This document shows, in pieces, positions 17,729-25,898 of a stretch of 64,000 nt of DNA. Both the position numbers and the translations under genes were made by a program. The stretch is from Bacillota bacterium (GTDB lineage: Bacteria > Bacillota > Clostridia > Lachnospirales > Lachnospiraceae): assembly GCA_023442465.1 (NCBI GenBank), contig JAEZZQ010000007.1, forward strand, positions 270,543 through 334,542. The letters are read 5' to 3'. The notes below the pieces were generated by a model, which searched no databases, had not been told where the DNA came from, and saw only the letters and a program-made list of their open reading frames with translations. How positions within the stretch are numbered: the stretch's first letter is position 1; the number at the start of each line of letters is the position of its first letter.

Positions 17729-19159
17729 TTAATAAGCTCTTCCCCAGTAAACCATCTTCTTTGCGGGTTTTCCGCAATATACGCATGTATCGGACAAGCA
17801 TTCCTGTTCATAAGGCATACAGCGGCTGGTTACGCTCATATCTTCTTTAATCTTTTCCTCACATTCCCTTTCTCCGCACCACATCGCTTTCACGAAACCG
17901 GATTTTTCAGCGAAGGTCTTTACGAACTCCTCCTTCGTTCTCGCTTCGTAGATGTGAGATGCCAAATGTGCTTTTGCTTTGTTGTACATGCTTTCCTGGA
18001 TATCCTGAAGAATGTCGGCTACCTCTTTCTCCAAATCCGCCAGATTGACCTCAGTCTTTTCTCCGTTATCGCGGCGGCAGATTACACACTTGCCCGCTTC
18101 GATATCCTTAGGCCCGATTTCGATCCGGATGGGAATACCTCTCATTTCCTGCTCGGAGAACTTCCAGCCGGGGCTCTTGTCGGAATCGTCAACCTTCACA
18201 CGGAAGTTTCCAAGCTTTCCTTTCAACTCGTAGGCTTTATCCAGCACTCCTTCTTTTTTCTGCTGAATAGGAACGATCATGACCTGAGTGGGCGCGACCC
18301 TGGGAGGCAGTACCAGACCGGAATTGTCCCCATGAACCATGATAAGGGCGCCGATGATTCTTGTGGACATTCCCCAAGAGGTCTGATGCACATATTTAAG
18401 CGTATTATCCTTATCTGTGAACTGGATACCGAAGGCTTTTGCAAAACCGTCTCCGAAATTATGGCTGGTTCCTGATTGAAGCGCTTTACCGTCGTGCATA
18501 AGTGCCTCGATGGTATAAGTCGCCTCAGCTCCGGCGAATTTCTCCTTATCGGTCTTGCGTCCTTTTACTACGGGAATCGCCAGCACCTCCTCGCAGAACT
18601 GTGCATACACGTTAAGCATCTGTTCTGTTCTCTCCTGCGCCTCCTGTGCAGTGCTGTGGGCGGTATGGCCCTCCTGCCATAAGAATTCCCTGGAGCGAAG
18701 GAAGGGTCTCGTCTCCTTCTCCCAGCGCACTACGCTGCACCACTGGTTATAAATTCTCGGCAAATCTCTGTAGGAGTGGATATCTCCTTTATAAAAATCG
18801 CAGAAGAGCGTCTCGGAGGTAGGCCTTACGCACATTCTTTCCTGCAGGGGATTAAGCCCCCCGTGCGTTACCCAAGCTACTTCCGGGGCAAAGCCTTCCA
18901 CGTGATCCTTTTCCTTTTCCAACAGGCTCTCAGGGATGAACATAGGCATATATACATTCTCCACTCCCGTCGCCTTGAACATATCATCAAGCTGTCTTTG
19001 TATCAATTCCCAAATCGCATAGCCTGCCGGCTTGAAAACCATGCAGCCCTTTACGTTGGAATAGTCAATCAACTCTGCCTTTTTAACTACATCCGTATAC
19101 CACTGTGCGAAATCCTCATCCATGGACGTTATCGCTTCTACTAATTTCTTGTCAGCCAT
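17729..19159 (-). CDS. proS: Prolyl-tRNA synthetase, archaeal/eukaryal-type
   Basis: Charges tRNA-Pro. The 476-residue length, lack of an editing insertion and the C-terminal Cys-rich/YWGRAY tail (CVYCGKPAKKMVYWGRAY) mark the type-3 ProRS of Clostridia. Class II motifs are present, including RPTSETLF, RWEKETRPFLRSREFLWQEGHTAH and a motif-3 R region. The ATG at 19159 is used because GAGGAG precedes it; the open frame extends upstream through a repeat element, but that part is not conserved. Expression is set by a T-box (19384-19690) separated from the start codon by repeat A copy 2. Confidence 0.96.
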   Translation of the reverse strand: MADKKLVEAITSMDEDFAQWYTDVVKKAELIDYSNVKGCMVFKPAGYAIWELIQRQLDDMFKATGVENVYMPMFIPESLLEKEKDHVEGFAPEVAWVTHGGLNPLQERMCVRPTSETLFCDFYKGDIHSYRDLPRIYNQWCSVVRWEKETRPFLRSREFLWQEGHTAHSTAQEAQERTEQMLNVYAQFCEEVLAIPVVKGRKTDKEKFAGAEATYTIEALMHDGKALQSGTSHNFGDGFAKAFGIQFTDKDNTLKYVHQTSWGMSTRIIGALIMVHGDNSGLVLPPRVAPTQVMIVPIQQKKEGVLDKAYELKGKLGNFRVKVDDSDKSPGWKFSEQEMRGIPIRIEIGPKDIEAGKCVICRRDNGEKTEVNLADLEKEVADILQDIQESMYNKAKAHLASHIYEARTKEEFVKTFAEKSGFVKAMWCGERECEEKIKEDMSVTSRCMPYEQECLSDTCVYCGKPAKKMVYWGRAY

Positions 19160-19213
19160 TTTCTTTCTCCTCTCACTACTATATATTTTATTTCCGAACA
19201 AGGAAGGGTGACA

Positions 19214-19380
19214 GAACAAAAGTGTGCCCCGCACACTCTCGCGGCCAAATATTTTGCCTGCACAGCTTTTGTTCCGCGCGCGTAGCTGCGCATTGTTTGC
19301 CCGAAGGGCTTCTGTAATAGGAGCACTTTCCTATTACAGAACAAAAATGTGCTTCGCACACTCTCGGAGCACTTTCCTTT
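19214..19380 (-). repeat. Dispersed intergenic element, family A, copy 2
   Basis: A full copy plus part of a second (acaaaaatgtgcttcgcacactctcgg at 19340-19370). It lies between the T-box terminator and the proS start codon, so every proS mRNA carries it. On the minus strand an ATG begins MRSYARGTKAV...KYLAARV..AHFCS, almost the same peptide as in copies 3 and 4. Hairpins are visible at AATAGG/CCTATT and GTGTGC/GCACAC. Confidence 0.9.
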
Positions 19381-19383
19381 TAC

Positions 19384-19690
19384 ACAAAAAAACGCCTGAG
19401 TCTCCTCCCAATAGGGACCGAAAACTCGGCGTTACCACCCTTATTAATGCTTCGCGGCCTCCGTGCTTTCTATCTCCTTCGTGCCGCATTCTAACTGCAT
19501 TCCTCTTATCCTACCGTTAACGCCGGTGCTACGCCGTACTTGTCTTCATACAGAGCTCCAAGGCCGGTTCGGGATACACTCGTAAGAACCTCACACCAAA
19601 CAGTTCTCTCTCTGATACGTTTGCTTATCCGTACTATTCCTCTTCTTCGCTGCTTATTATTCGTTAATAGAGATTTTAGGAGATAAATGG
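19384..19690 (-). promoter_or_regulatory. T-box leader for proS
   Basis: The minus strand carries the T-box sequence AAGGGTGGTAACGCC (about 19442-19428), which pairs with the tRNA acceptor end. It is followed by a terminator hairpin AACGCC-GAGT / ACTC-AGGCGTT and a run of seven T (19384-19432). Upstream lies a Stem I-like region with AGAGAGAGAAC and GGTGTGAGGTTC. A CCC triplet at 19573-19571, followed by GAAC, is a possible proline specifier. T-box leaders sense uncharged tRNA and relieve termination. Confidence 0.9.
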
Positions 19691-19740
19691 AGATTTGTCA
19701 ACTGTTTATATAATATTTACATTTGAAGAGACGAAATCAA

Positions 19741-19872
19741 GTTACTGTTCACACAGTAGCTTAACACTTGCTGTTAAGCTGCGTAAGAACGTGATTCAAG
19801 AGATGATTTCTGCTTCGCGTAGCGAATCTGCATGCAGAAATCATGTGTTACTGTGAACGGAGTGAACAGTAA
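19741..19872. repeat. Dispersed intergenic element, family B, copy 2
   Basis: About 132 bp, the reverse complement of 9530-9655 with few differences. The ends are GTTACTGTTCAC and GTGAACAGTAA, an inverted repeat. Inside are GATTTCTGC/GCAGAAATC and AGCTTAACA/TGTTAAGCT stems. The second stem differs from copy 1 by a paired change (T-A to G-C), so the hairpin has been kept. It ends close to the stop of the HTH gene. Confidence 0.88.
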
Positions 19873-19876
19873 TAAA

Positions 19877-20101
19877 TCAAACATGCTCGTCTTCCTTTGT
19901 TCTTTGATATTCAAGAATGTCTCCGGGCTGACAATCCAGAACCTCACATATTGCTTCCAGCGTCGAAAAGCGAATCGCACTGATTTTTCCTGTTTTTATT
20001 TTAGACAGATTCACATTGGAAACTCCCACCTTGTCTGACAACTCATTTAAGGACATCTTGCGGTCTGCCATTACGCGATCTAATCTTAGTATAATTGCCA
20101 T
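19877..20101 (-). CDS. Small XRE-type HTH regulator
   Basis: A 74-residue Cro/C1-type DNA-binding protein: an HTH at about residues 15-55 (LNELSDKVGVSNVNLSKIKTGKISAIRFSTLEAICEVLDC) and nothing else. Such YozG-type regulators typically sit beside DUF2975 membrane proteins, as here. GGAG precedes the ATG. It lies 20 bases after the neighbouring DUF2975-like gene and is probably the last gene of that operon. Target genes are unknown; self-control of the operon is the simplest guess. Confidence 0.9.
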   Translation of the reverse strand: MAIILRLDRVMADRKMSLNELSDKVGVSNVNLSKIKTGKISAIRFSTLEAICEVLDCQPGDILEYQRTKEDEHV

Positions 20102-20121
20102 CTATTTTTCTCCATATCCGG

Positions 20122-20742
20122 TCATAATGTTTCATCTTCGCTCCGCTGCAGCTTCACACCTTTTTTAAAAATATCGCTTAATAGGATAATAAGCAAACCT
20201 ACAAAAATCCATTCGATCTGCGTCGGATTATTGAAGTATACCTTGTGAAAATTCACAAGACTTGGAAGTAACTGAATAATTAATTTTCCGAAAAGGCCTA
20301 CGAGTATGAATATGATACCTATTTTTCTAAAATACACTGGCATATCGGGATGAAAAGGAGTATAAGAATTGGAGATAGTTCTTAAAATCTTCCTCCCGTA
20401 AATCATAATGGCTATGAACGGAAGATCCACTGCAAGAATCCCCACCACGATTACTGTCATAATAAAAACATGTTCATCTTGAATGGTATGAATGGACGGC
20501 AGATTCTCAAAACTGATTTCTCCATATCCAAGCAACATACTAAATCTATAAGAATAGCCTGTATTTATCAGCGGGACTGAGCCTGGAAAAATTAAATTTT
20601 GAATCATAGAAAACAAGCTTATGATGAGCTTAAAAATAGTGATGCAAAAAAATAAGTAAAATAGACCATGTACCCAAAACATAGTTTTTTTATTGTAGAT
20701 TTCTTCCCTCACCATACGGTGTAGCTTTGAAATAGTTGTCAT
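20122..20742 (-). CDS. DUF2975-like membrane protein 1
   Basis: A polytopic membrane protein of 206 residues with four hydrophobic segments (about 25-50, 85-115, 140-162 and 180-195) and a C-terminus KLQRSEDETL very similar to that of the next gene (ELQRQFDETL). The two look like a tandem duplication. Family assignment to DUF2975 rests on topology and on the adjacent YozG-type HTH. The ATG at 20742 is used; a GTG 9 bases upstream is also possible. Function unknown. Confidence 0.75.
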   Translation of the reverse strand: MTTISKLHRMVREEIYNKKTMFWVHGLFYLFFCITIFKLIISLFSMIQNLIFPGSVPLINTGYSYRFSMLLGYGEISFENLPSIHTIQDEHVFIMTVIVVGILAVDLPFIAIMIYGRKILRTISNSYTPFHPDMPVYFRKIGIIFILVGLFGKLIIQLLPSLVNFHKVYFNNPTQIEWIFVGLLIILLSDIFKKGVKLQRSEDETL

Positions 20743-20753
20743 CTCCAGCACCT

Positions 20754-21296
20754 CTAAAGTGTTTCATCAAATTGTCTTTGCAATTCCGCTCCATACGCAA
20801 ACACAACCGAAACAAAGAAAAAAACGAAAGCAAGTATAATAGATACTATATTCAAAGATGATTGCATTTGAGCTTCAGGAACGAAAGAACTGTAAAAACC
20901 AGCTTTTGAAATTGGTTCAACTATGGAATAAACCAATAACACTTTCGCTATTTTTTTAAGGTTTTGTGCATTTTCCCGACTAAATGGCATAACGTCTATA
21001 CCTATTGAATGAAATATGCGATTAGCTATACGCAAAATAGAAAGAACAAATACGCCAGACACAATAATTGTAAACATTTCTGCAATAAGTTCTCCTGTTG
21101 ATTCCACTAATTGCCCCGTTGAAGAGTAGAATCCCAGTCCATGCAATGCCAAAAAGTTAGTGTTTGGTGCAACCGCATACCATACCAGAACAGTAATAGG
21201 GACACATAAACCAATAATAACTGAAATACATAATACTTTTGTAATGAGTGCCATTGTCCTGCTGCTCTTTTGTATTCTATCCTTTAAGCTGTCCAT
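20754..21296 (-). CDS. DUF2975-like membrane protein 2
   Basis: A 180-residue membrane protein with four predicted helices (about 15-38, 68-90, 105-125 and 145-170) and the shared tail ELQRQFDETL. The ATG at 21296 (MDSLKDRIQ) follows AAGAGG; the longer open frame upstream lacks an RBS. It is the first gene of a three-gene operon with the paralogue and the HTH regulator. Function unknown. Confidence 0.78.
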   Translation of the reverse strand: MDSLKDRIQKSSRTMALITKVLCISVIIGLCVPITVLVWYAVAPNTNFLALHGLGFYSSTGQLVESTGELIAEMFTIIVSGVFVLSILRIANRIFHSIGIDVMPFSRENAQNLKKIAKVLLVYSIVEPISKAGFYSSFVPEAQMQSSLNIVSIILAFVFFFVSVVFAYGAELQRQFDETL

Positions 21297-21444
21297 GCAA
21301 ATAACCTCTTTTCTTTGATATGATGCTATTATACTGCATATGTATGTACATGTCAACTTAAATTTAATGTTTATCGTTAAATTATATATGTTATATATTT
21401 ATTATAAGCATTCATAGACATTAATCACCTTAATAATACTTAAC

Positions 21445-23067
21445 TCAACTATGAGGCTGACCTTTCCCTTCTCTCATCAGTCTCTCCCCCATTCCAATCA
21501 ATAGAAATACAAAGGGTGTACTTAGAATCTGCTGGAAACTTACGATATTATGTGCGGTATAGGCAAATGCACTTGCCGCAAAAGCATATAGAAGGAGCTG
21601 CTTATTATCATCCGTCAGCTTGTTCTTCAATTCCACGGTAACCTTCTCCGCCCGGTAAACAAAACGAATCCACACGCTTAAGAATATTCCCGCATAGCCC
21701 ATAAGACCAAGTATCCCGTTGTTTACCATAACCGTAAGCCATTCGTTATGGGCGTTTGTCAGCCTTGATGTACCGAACTGATCCATAACCCTTTCCGTCA
21801 CATCCGGCAGTATGTACAGATAAGAGGCAAAGCAATCCGGCCCGGCACCTACAAGCTTCCTTAGCCCGGGCATTCCTTGAAACACTCCTACCCCGGCAGA
21901 CCACGTTCCCCCCCTGGAGCTTCCCCAATATTCACTGAAAATAAGTATCTGCTGCCCACCCATGAAACGTATGCCTCCATTTGCCCTTGTGTTAAGTATC
22001 AGAAGCATTACATAAACTCCCGCCGTTATGGTAAGAACGAGAAGGATTATTTGTCTGAGCATCTTATATCTGCTGATATCCATATGTTTTTTCTTCTCCG
22101 CCAGAAGCATCAATAAATAGACCACTGTCAAGGGAACCATGACATATAAGGTAACACGGCTCATAGTAATCCAGTCGCTTAGGCTTCCGTCGTAATAGTC
22201 AAAGCTTTCCGGAAAAAGCAGCCGCCAAATACGCAGCGCCTGGCAGGCCGCGCAAAACAAAAATGCCAGCTCGAAAAGGCTTTTCATCCTTCTCAGGCTG
22301 CGGAAGGATAAACAAAAAAATAAAAGGTATAAGGTCGATATAACAATGAATGCGCTATTACTGCCCTGTGATACTCCCGTCGCTATTCCCAGCAGCACAT
22401 AGAATGCACCTGCTGCCTTAAGCCATTTCTTATCCGTAAGCCAATACCATACGAAGCCTATCGGAAAAAGAACGGCAAAATAACCGCAATACCAGTTAAT
22501 ATTTCCCATGGTTGATATAAATTCTCTGTTCGCTCCTTCAACCGAAAGAGGATATATGGAAAAACGGTTCAGCAATCCCAGCAGAAAAATTCCCGCCGCT
22601 GCCGCCATAAATACAATCAGAAGCTTTTCCTCGTACTCCCAAAATCGGGAAACCAAAAAATAAGAAAGGATAAAGAGCAGCTGAGTGGCAAGTCCCATAT
22701 ACCATCCCTTCTCACCCCAAAAGGCTTCCTGCTTGAACTCAGAAAAAAAATAGGAAATCACCACTGCCGCACCATAAAATAAAAACGCGCAGTCGGTAAT
22801 CGACAGCGATTTATAGCGCACAAAGGACTTCGTCTCCTTATACCGCAACAGCATACAGATAATAGCCAACGGAACAATCAAAGCGAAGCCTCCCAGCGTA
22901 ATATCCTTATAAAAGGCAAACTTAGCATCGCCAATTTCCACATAACCATTCTGCATGTAAAAAGGATAGAAAGAAAAAATGATAAACAAATAAGCCATTA
23001 TCAATAAAGAAACGGCTTCTTCACAAAATGATAAGAGATTAAATTTTTCTTCTGTTTCTTCCAACAT
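21445..23067 (-). CDS. O-antigen ligase/polymerase-like membrane protein
   Basis: A Wzy/WaaL-type integral membrane protein of 540 residues with about a dozen helices, and a large extracytoplasmic loop late in the chain that contains NAHNEWLTVMVNNGILG, the histidine-bearing signature of O-antigen ligases. In Gram-positives such proteins polymerise or transfer surface polysaccharide. The start at 23067 (MLEETEEKF) follows GGGGAA; two earlier in-frame ATGs have no better RBS. It is not beside a glycosyltransferase cluster, but an envelope cluster lies 2.8 kb to the right. Confidence 0.85.
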   Translation of the reverse strand: MLEETEEKFNLLSFCEEAVSLLIMAYLFIIFSFYPFYMQNGYVEIGDAKFAFYKDITLGGFALIVPLAIICMLLRYKETKSFVRYKSLSITDCAFLFYGAAVVISYFFSEFKQEAFWGEKGWYMGLATQLLFILSYFLVSRFWEYEEKLLIVFMAAAAGIFLLGLLNRFSIYPLSVEGANREFISTMGNINWYCGYFAVLFPIGFVWYWLTDKKWLKAAGAFYVLLGIATGVSQGSNSAFIVISTLYLLFFCLSFRSLRRMKSLFELAFLFCAACQALRIWRLLFPESFDYYDGSLSDWITMSRVTLYVMVPLTVVYLLMLLAEKKKHMDISRYKMLRQIILLVLTITAGVYVMLLILNTRANGGIRFMGGQQILIFSEYWGSSRGGTWSAGVGVFQGMPGLRKLVGAGPDCFASYLYILPDVTERVMDQFGTSRLTNAHNEWLTVMVNNGILGLMGYAGIFLSVWIRFVYRAEKVTVELKNKLTDDNKQLLLYAFAASAFAYTAHNIVSFQQILSTPFVFLLIGMGERLMREGKGQPHS

Positions 23068-23097
23068 CTTATATTCCCCATTCATGTATTTTATCAT

Positions 23098-23155
23098 ATG
23101 AGTATCATTTTACTCATAAATGCTTTTTACTCACGTATGCTTTTTACTCATGAGT
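23098..23155. repeat. Degenerate TTTTACTCAT array upstream of the ligase-like gene
   Basis: Three units of the type ttttactcataaatgc in about 58 bp. Palindromic pairs are ATGAGT (23098-23103) with ACTCAT (23112-23117), and ACTCATGAGT (23146-23155). The core is the same as in the array at 5201-5260. Confidence 0.75.
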
Positions 23156-23204
23156 ACCCTCCACACATTTATCATAGTTTACCATTGCCCTTTCGTCAAT
23201 CCCG

Positions 23205-23385
23205 CATCTTTTTTAACGTCTGCTTTAAGCTCTGCACTTTCAAAGTTCTGTACCTTCCTCAAAGTTCCGTCCCTTCTTGGGTGTTCTGCACCTTCTTCAA
23301 GGGTCCGTAATCTTCTTCAGCGTTCCGAGCCTTCCTTCAGAGTTTCATGCCTTCTTTAACGTTTTATGTCTTCTTCAAGGTTTTC
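23205..23385. repeat. Degenerate ~19-20 bp tandem array, about eight units
   Basis: Successive units resemble gttctgcaccttcttcaag, gttccgagccttccttcaga and gttttatgtcttcttcaag, in phase over ~180 bp between the ytvI-like stop and the array at 23098-23155. Units are 19 or 20 bases and differ at several positions. No open frame with a start and RBS runs through it. On the plus strand it is strongly pyrimidine-rich. Confidence 0.8.
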
Positions 23386-23387
23386 GC

Positions 23388-24440
23388 TTACTTTTGTTCC
23401 GGTTTTCTCCGTAAATACAGGTATACCTCATATATTGTAATGAGTGCCAGCGGCCCTTTGATAATGCCGAAGATTCCAAACAGCTTTACTCCCGCATAAA
23501 CGGCAAACAGTATACAGACCGGCAGGATTCCTACCTGCTCTCCCACTAGTTTTGGTTCCAGAACTTCTCTTATGATTACACAAGAAACATAGAGAACAAC
23601 ACATATTACAGCCTTTCCATAATACCCATTAAGAATCTGCCAAAAAGCAAGGGGCATGAGTACCATGCCTGTGCCGATAAAGGGAAGCATGTCCATGAAG
23701 CCCGTTAGCATGCCGAGCAATATCCCCCCTTCTATTTTTGCAAAAAATAGAGTGACAGCACAAAGAAAGCTAATGATGAGCAATATGATGAACTGTGTCT
23801 TCACGAAGGCAGCTACATGCCCGAATACTCTTTTACCGATTTCCAGCACACCCTCTAATTCCTCATGACTGCGAAGCTTGTTCATGACCATTGCATAATC
23901 CTTTGCCAGAAGAATTGATGCGATGATCATAATGGCAAAAAAGCTTATGATACCCGCTACATTTTTCACATATCCCAACGAATCGTTCATAATTTTAGGA
24001 ACTACCTCCACCTGAAAATTCTCGATGAAAATATTTACCTTTTCCATAATGTATATTTCGATTCCGGCGCCGTCGAGACCGAACTTTTTCTCCATTCCGT
24101 CACAGCATCCGCTGACAAAAACATAAAACTTTTCTTCGAATAAGCCTATCTGGCCAAACAGTTCTCCTACCCGGCGGAAAATAAATACCGCAAACCCCCA
24201 CAACGCCCCTCCCACCGTCATGAATAAAACAAGCAGTATTAAGGCTACTATGAAGCCTTTTTTAATATGAAGATTTTTCTGAATCCTTTCTGAGAACGGA
24301 TTAAGGATTTTCACGAATGCAAACGCAAAAAGAAAAGGAGTTATAAGCGGACTCAGGTACTTGAATCCGATATATACTCCTAATATAACTGCTGCCAGAA
24401 TCGCATATTCTTTTGTCTTCATAACTGCTTTTTTATCCAT
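23388..24440 (-). CDS. AI-2E family / sporulation membrane protein YtvI-like
   Basis: A 350-residue integral membrane protein with about eight helices and the family's re-entrant core (LIISFLCAVTLFFAKIEGGILLGMLTGFMDMLPFIGTGMVLMP, about 215-258) followed by GPLALITIYEVYLYL. Length and layout match YtvI of Clostridia, expressed in sporulation, but the same fold occurs in AI-2E-type transporters of other roles. GGGGG precedes the ATG. It stands alone between two repeat regions. Confidence 0.83.
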   Translation of the reverse strand: MDKKAVMKTKEYAILAAVILGVYIGFKYLSPLITPFLFAFAFVKILNPFSERIQKNLHIKKGFIVALILLVLFMTVGGALWGFAVFIFRRVGELFGQIGLFEEKFYVFVSGCCDGMEKKFGLDGAGIEIYIMEKVNIFIENFQVEVVPKIMNDSLGYVKNVAGIISFFAIMIIASILLAKDYAMVMNKLRSHEELEGVLEIGKRVFGHVAAFVKTQFIILLIISFLCAVTLFFAKIEGGILLGMLTGFMDMLPFIGTGMVLMPLAFWQILNGYYGKAVICVVLYVSCVIIREVLEPKLVGEQVGILPVCILFAVYAGVKLFGIFGIIKGPLALITIYEVYLYLRRKPEQK

Positions 24441-24526
24441 GGCTTTTCCCCCTGAAACATATTTACGAAAATTAGTAATCCTATCTTATAGGATGGATAA
24501 TTTTCAGTAAATTATAGCTTTTTCTT

Positions 24527-25252
24527 TTAGGGAGTAAATGGTAAAAAGGGACGGAAGGCCTCTCCTCTCGGCACGATCGAAAAACTCATTCTCTTTCCGG
24601 TCTTTGGATGTAGAAAGGAGAGGCTGTATGCACATAACGCTACATCCTTTATATCATCTTCACGGCTTTTTCTCATGGAAGATTCACTTCCATATTTTAC
24701 ATCACCAAGCAAAGGCATTCCCGCATGAGCCATCTGCACCCTGATTTGATGATGCCTTCCTGTTTTTAAAAGTATTTCTGTAAGCATGTGCAGATTCTTG
24801 AAGTTGTTCTCTTCCTCTGCCACCTTCAAGATACGATACTTAAGTTCCGCACGCTTCGCATCCTTATCATTTTTTTCTGTTATTCTAGACGTATTATCTG
24901 CTCCGTTTTTTACCAGATAATCCACTAAAGTAAATTCTGTTTTAAGATAATCCTTATCTTTTGCTGTTATCACGGCGGAATCTGCATATACCACAGCATA
25001 ATAGAGCTTTTCCATGCTTTGTGCACTTAGTTTCGCGGCAGACTCCTTTGTCTTGCCAAATACAAGGATACCCTCTACCGGTTGGTCAAGGCGGTGTATT
25101 ACTCCGATATAAGAAGTCTTTAAATAATTTTTTATACTGCTTACCATATCCGGCTGTCCCAGCCTGGCTGTCTGTGTTGCAATGCCGGAGGGCTTGTGAC
25201 AAACGATTATTTGTTCGTCTTCATACATGATATTATCTTCTTTTACAATCAT
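24527..25252 (-). CDS. RluA-family pseudouridine synthase
   Basis: Isomerises uridine in rRNA or tRNA. The 241-residue product shows IVCHKPSGIATQTA, the catalytic block GVIHRLDQPVEGILVFGKT (Asp after RL, near residue 67) and TGRHHQIRVQMAHAGMPLLGDVKYG. It lacks an N-terminal S4 domain. The substrate site cannot be told from sequence alone. The ATG at 25252 begins the conserved part; the frame is open upstream only because repeat A copies 3 and 4 are open there. AAGGAG lies rather far (13 bases) upstream of the ATG. Confidence 0.88.
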   Translation of the reverse strand: MIVKEDNIMYEDEQIIVCHKPSGIATQTARLGQPDMVSSIKNYLKTSYIGVIHRLDQPVEGILVFGKTKESAAKLSAQSMEKLYYAVVYADSAVITAKDKDYLKTEFTLVDYLVKNGADNTSRITEKNDKDAKRAELKYRILKVAEEENNFKNLHMLTEILLKTGRHHQIRVQMAHAGMPLLGDVKYGSESSMRKSREDDIKDVALCAYSLSFLHPKTGKRMSFSIVPRGEAFRPFLPFTP

Positions 25253-25282
25253 TTTTATAACTTTGCTCCTTTTCCCTCCGTA

Positions 25283-25510
25283 AGAACAAAAGTGTGCTTC
25301 GTACACTCTCGCGGCCAAATACTTCAGCAGCACAGCTTTTGTTCCGCGCGCGTAGCTGCGCATCTATCTTTCATTAATAGGAGCACTTTCCTATTAATGA
25401 ACAAAAGTGTGCTTCGTACACTTTCGCGGCCAAATATTTCGGCTGCACAGCTTTTGTTCCGCGCGCGTAGCTGCGCATCTATCTTTCATTAATAGGCGTA
25501 CTTTCCTATA
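25283..25510 (-). repeat. Dispersed intergenic element, family A, copies 3 and 4 in tandem
   Basis: Two nearly identical copies with a 115-base period (gaacaaaagtgtgcttcgtacact at 25284 and again at 25399). They lie 31 bases 5' of the RluA start. Each has a GTGTGC-TTCG-type hairpin, the GCGCGCGTAGCTGCGC block, an AATAGG/CCTATT hairpin, and on the minus strand an ATG that opens MRSYARGTKAV. Confidence 0.92.
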
Positions 25511-25698
25511 GAGCAAGAAATATTCCTGCTAATTTTACACGAATCTGCATACACTGTCCATTCATAATAGAAACAATCTTAAGAAAATCTTCATGTTTGT
25601 AATATTGACCTTGTAAATTGTCAATGCTAAGATAATATATAGTTGGATTTTTGTGCGTAAAGGTTTTATTTACAGCTTTGTATTCTAATGAGCATACA

Positions 25699-25765
25699 GG
25701 GTGAAAGCTTTTAGGGCGGCTGCAAGCTAAAACTCACCGATAGAAGTAATCGATAATTTAGCTTG
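25699..25765 (+). promoter_or_regulatory. Candidate structured leader with competing hairpins
   Basis: In the 388-base gap before the envelope cluster, GGTGA (25700-25704) can pair with TCACC (25734-25738) around an inner AGCTT/AAGCT stem. The AAGCT can instead pair downstream in a longer perfect stem CAAGCTAAA (25723-25731) / TTTAGCTTG (25757-25765). A T-run follows at about 25851-25857. I do not recognise a known riboswitch class. Confidence 0.4.
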
Positions 25766-25898
25766 TCTCTGCTATGAAAAGAAATGTAAATTCACAATTT
25801 TGTCCGTGAAGTTAAGAGATGCTTTATAAAAGGCATTTTCTTTTCGTATCTTTTTTTGCTTTCAAATTTTATTTTTAAAACTTCGGAGATGCCAATAT

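Noticed and set aside
24527..25363. Longer RluA-type protein starting MRSYARGTK within the repeat
   Set aside because: The N-terminal 37 residues come from the family A repeat and the same peptide appears before proS and, diverged, before rqcP. It is part of the repeat, not of the enzyme.
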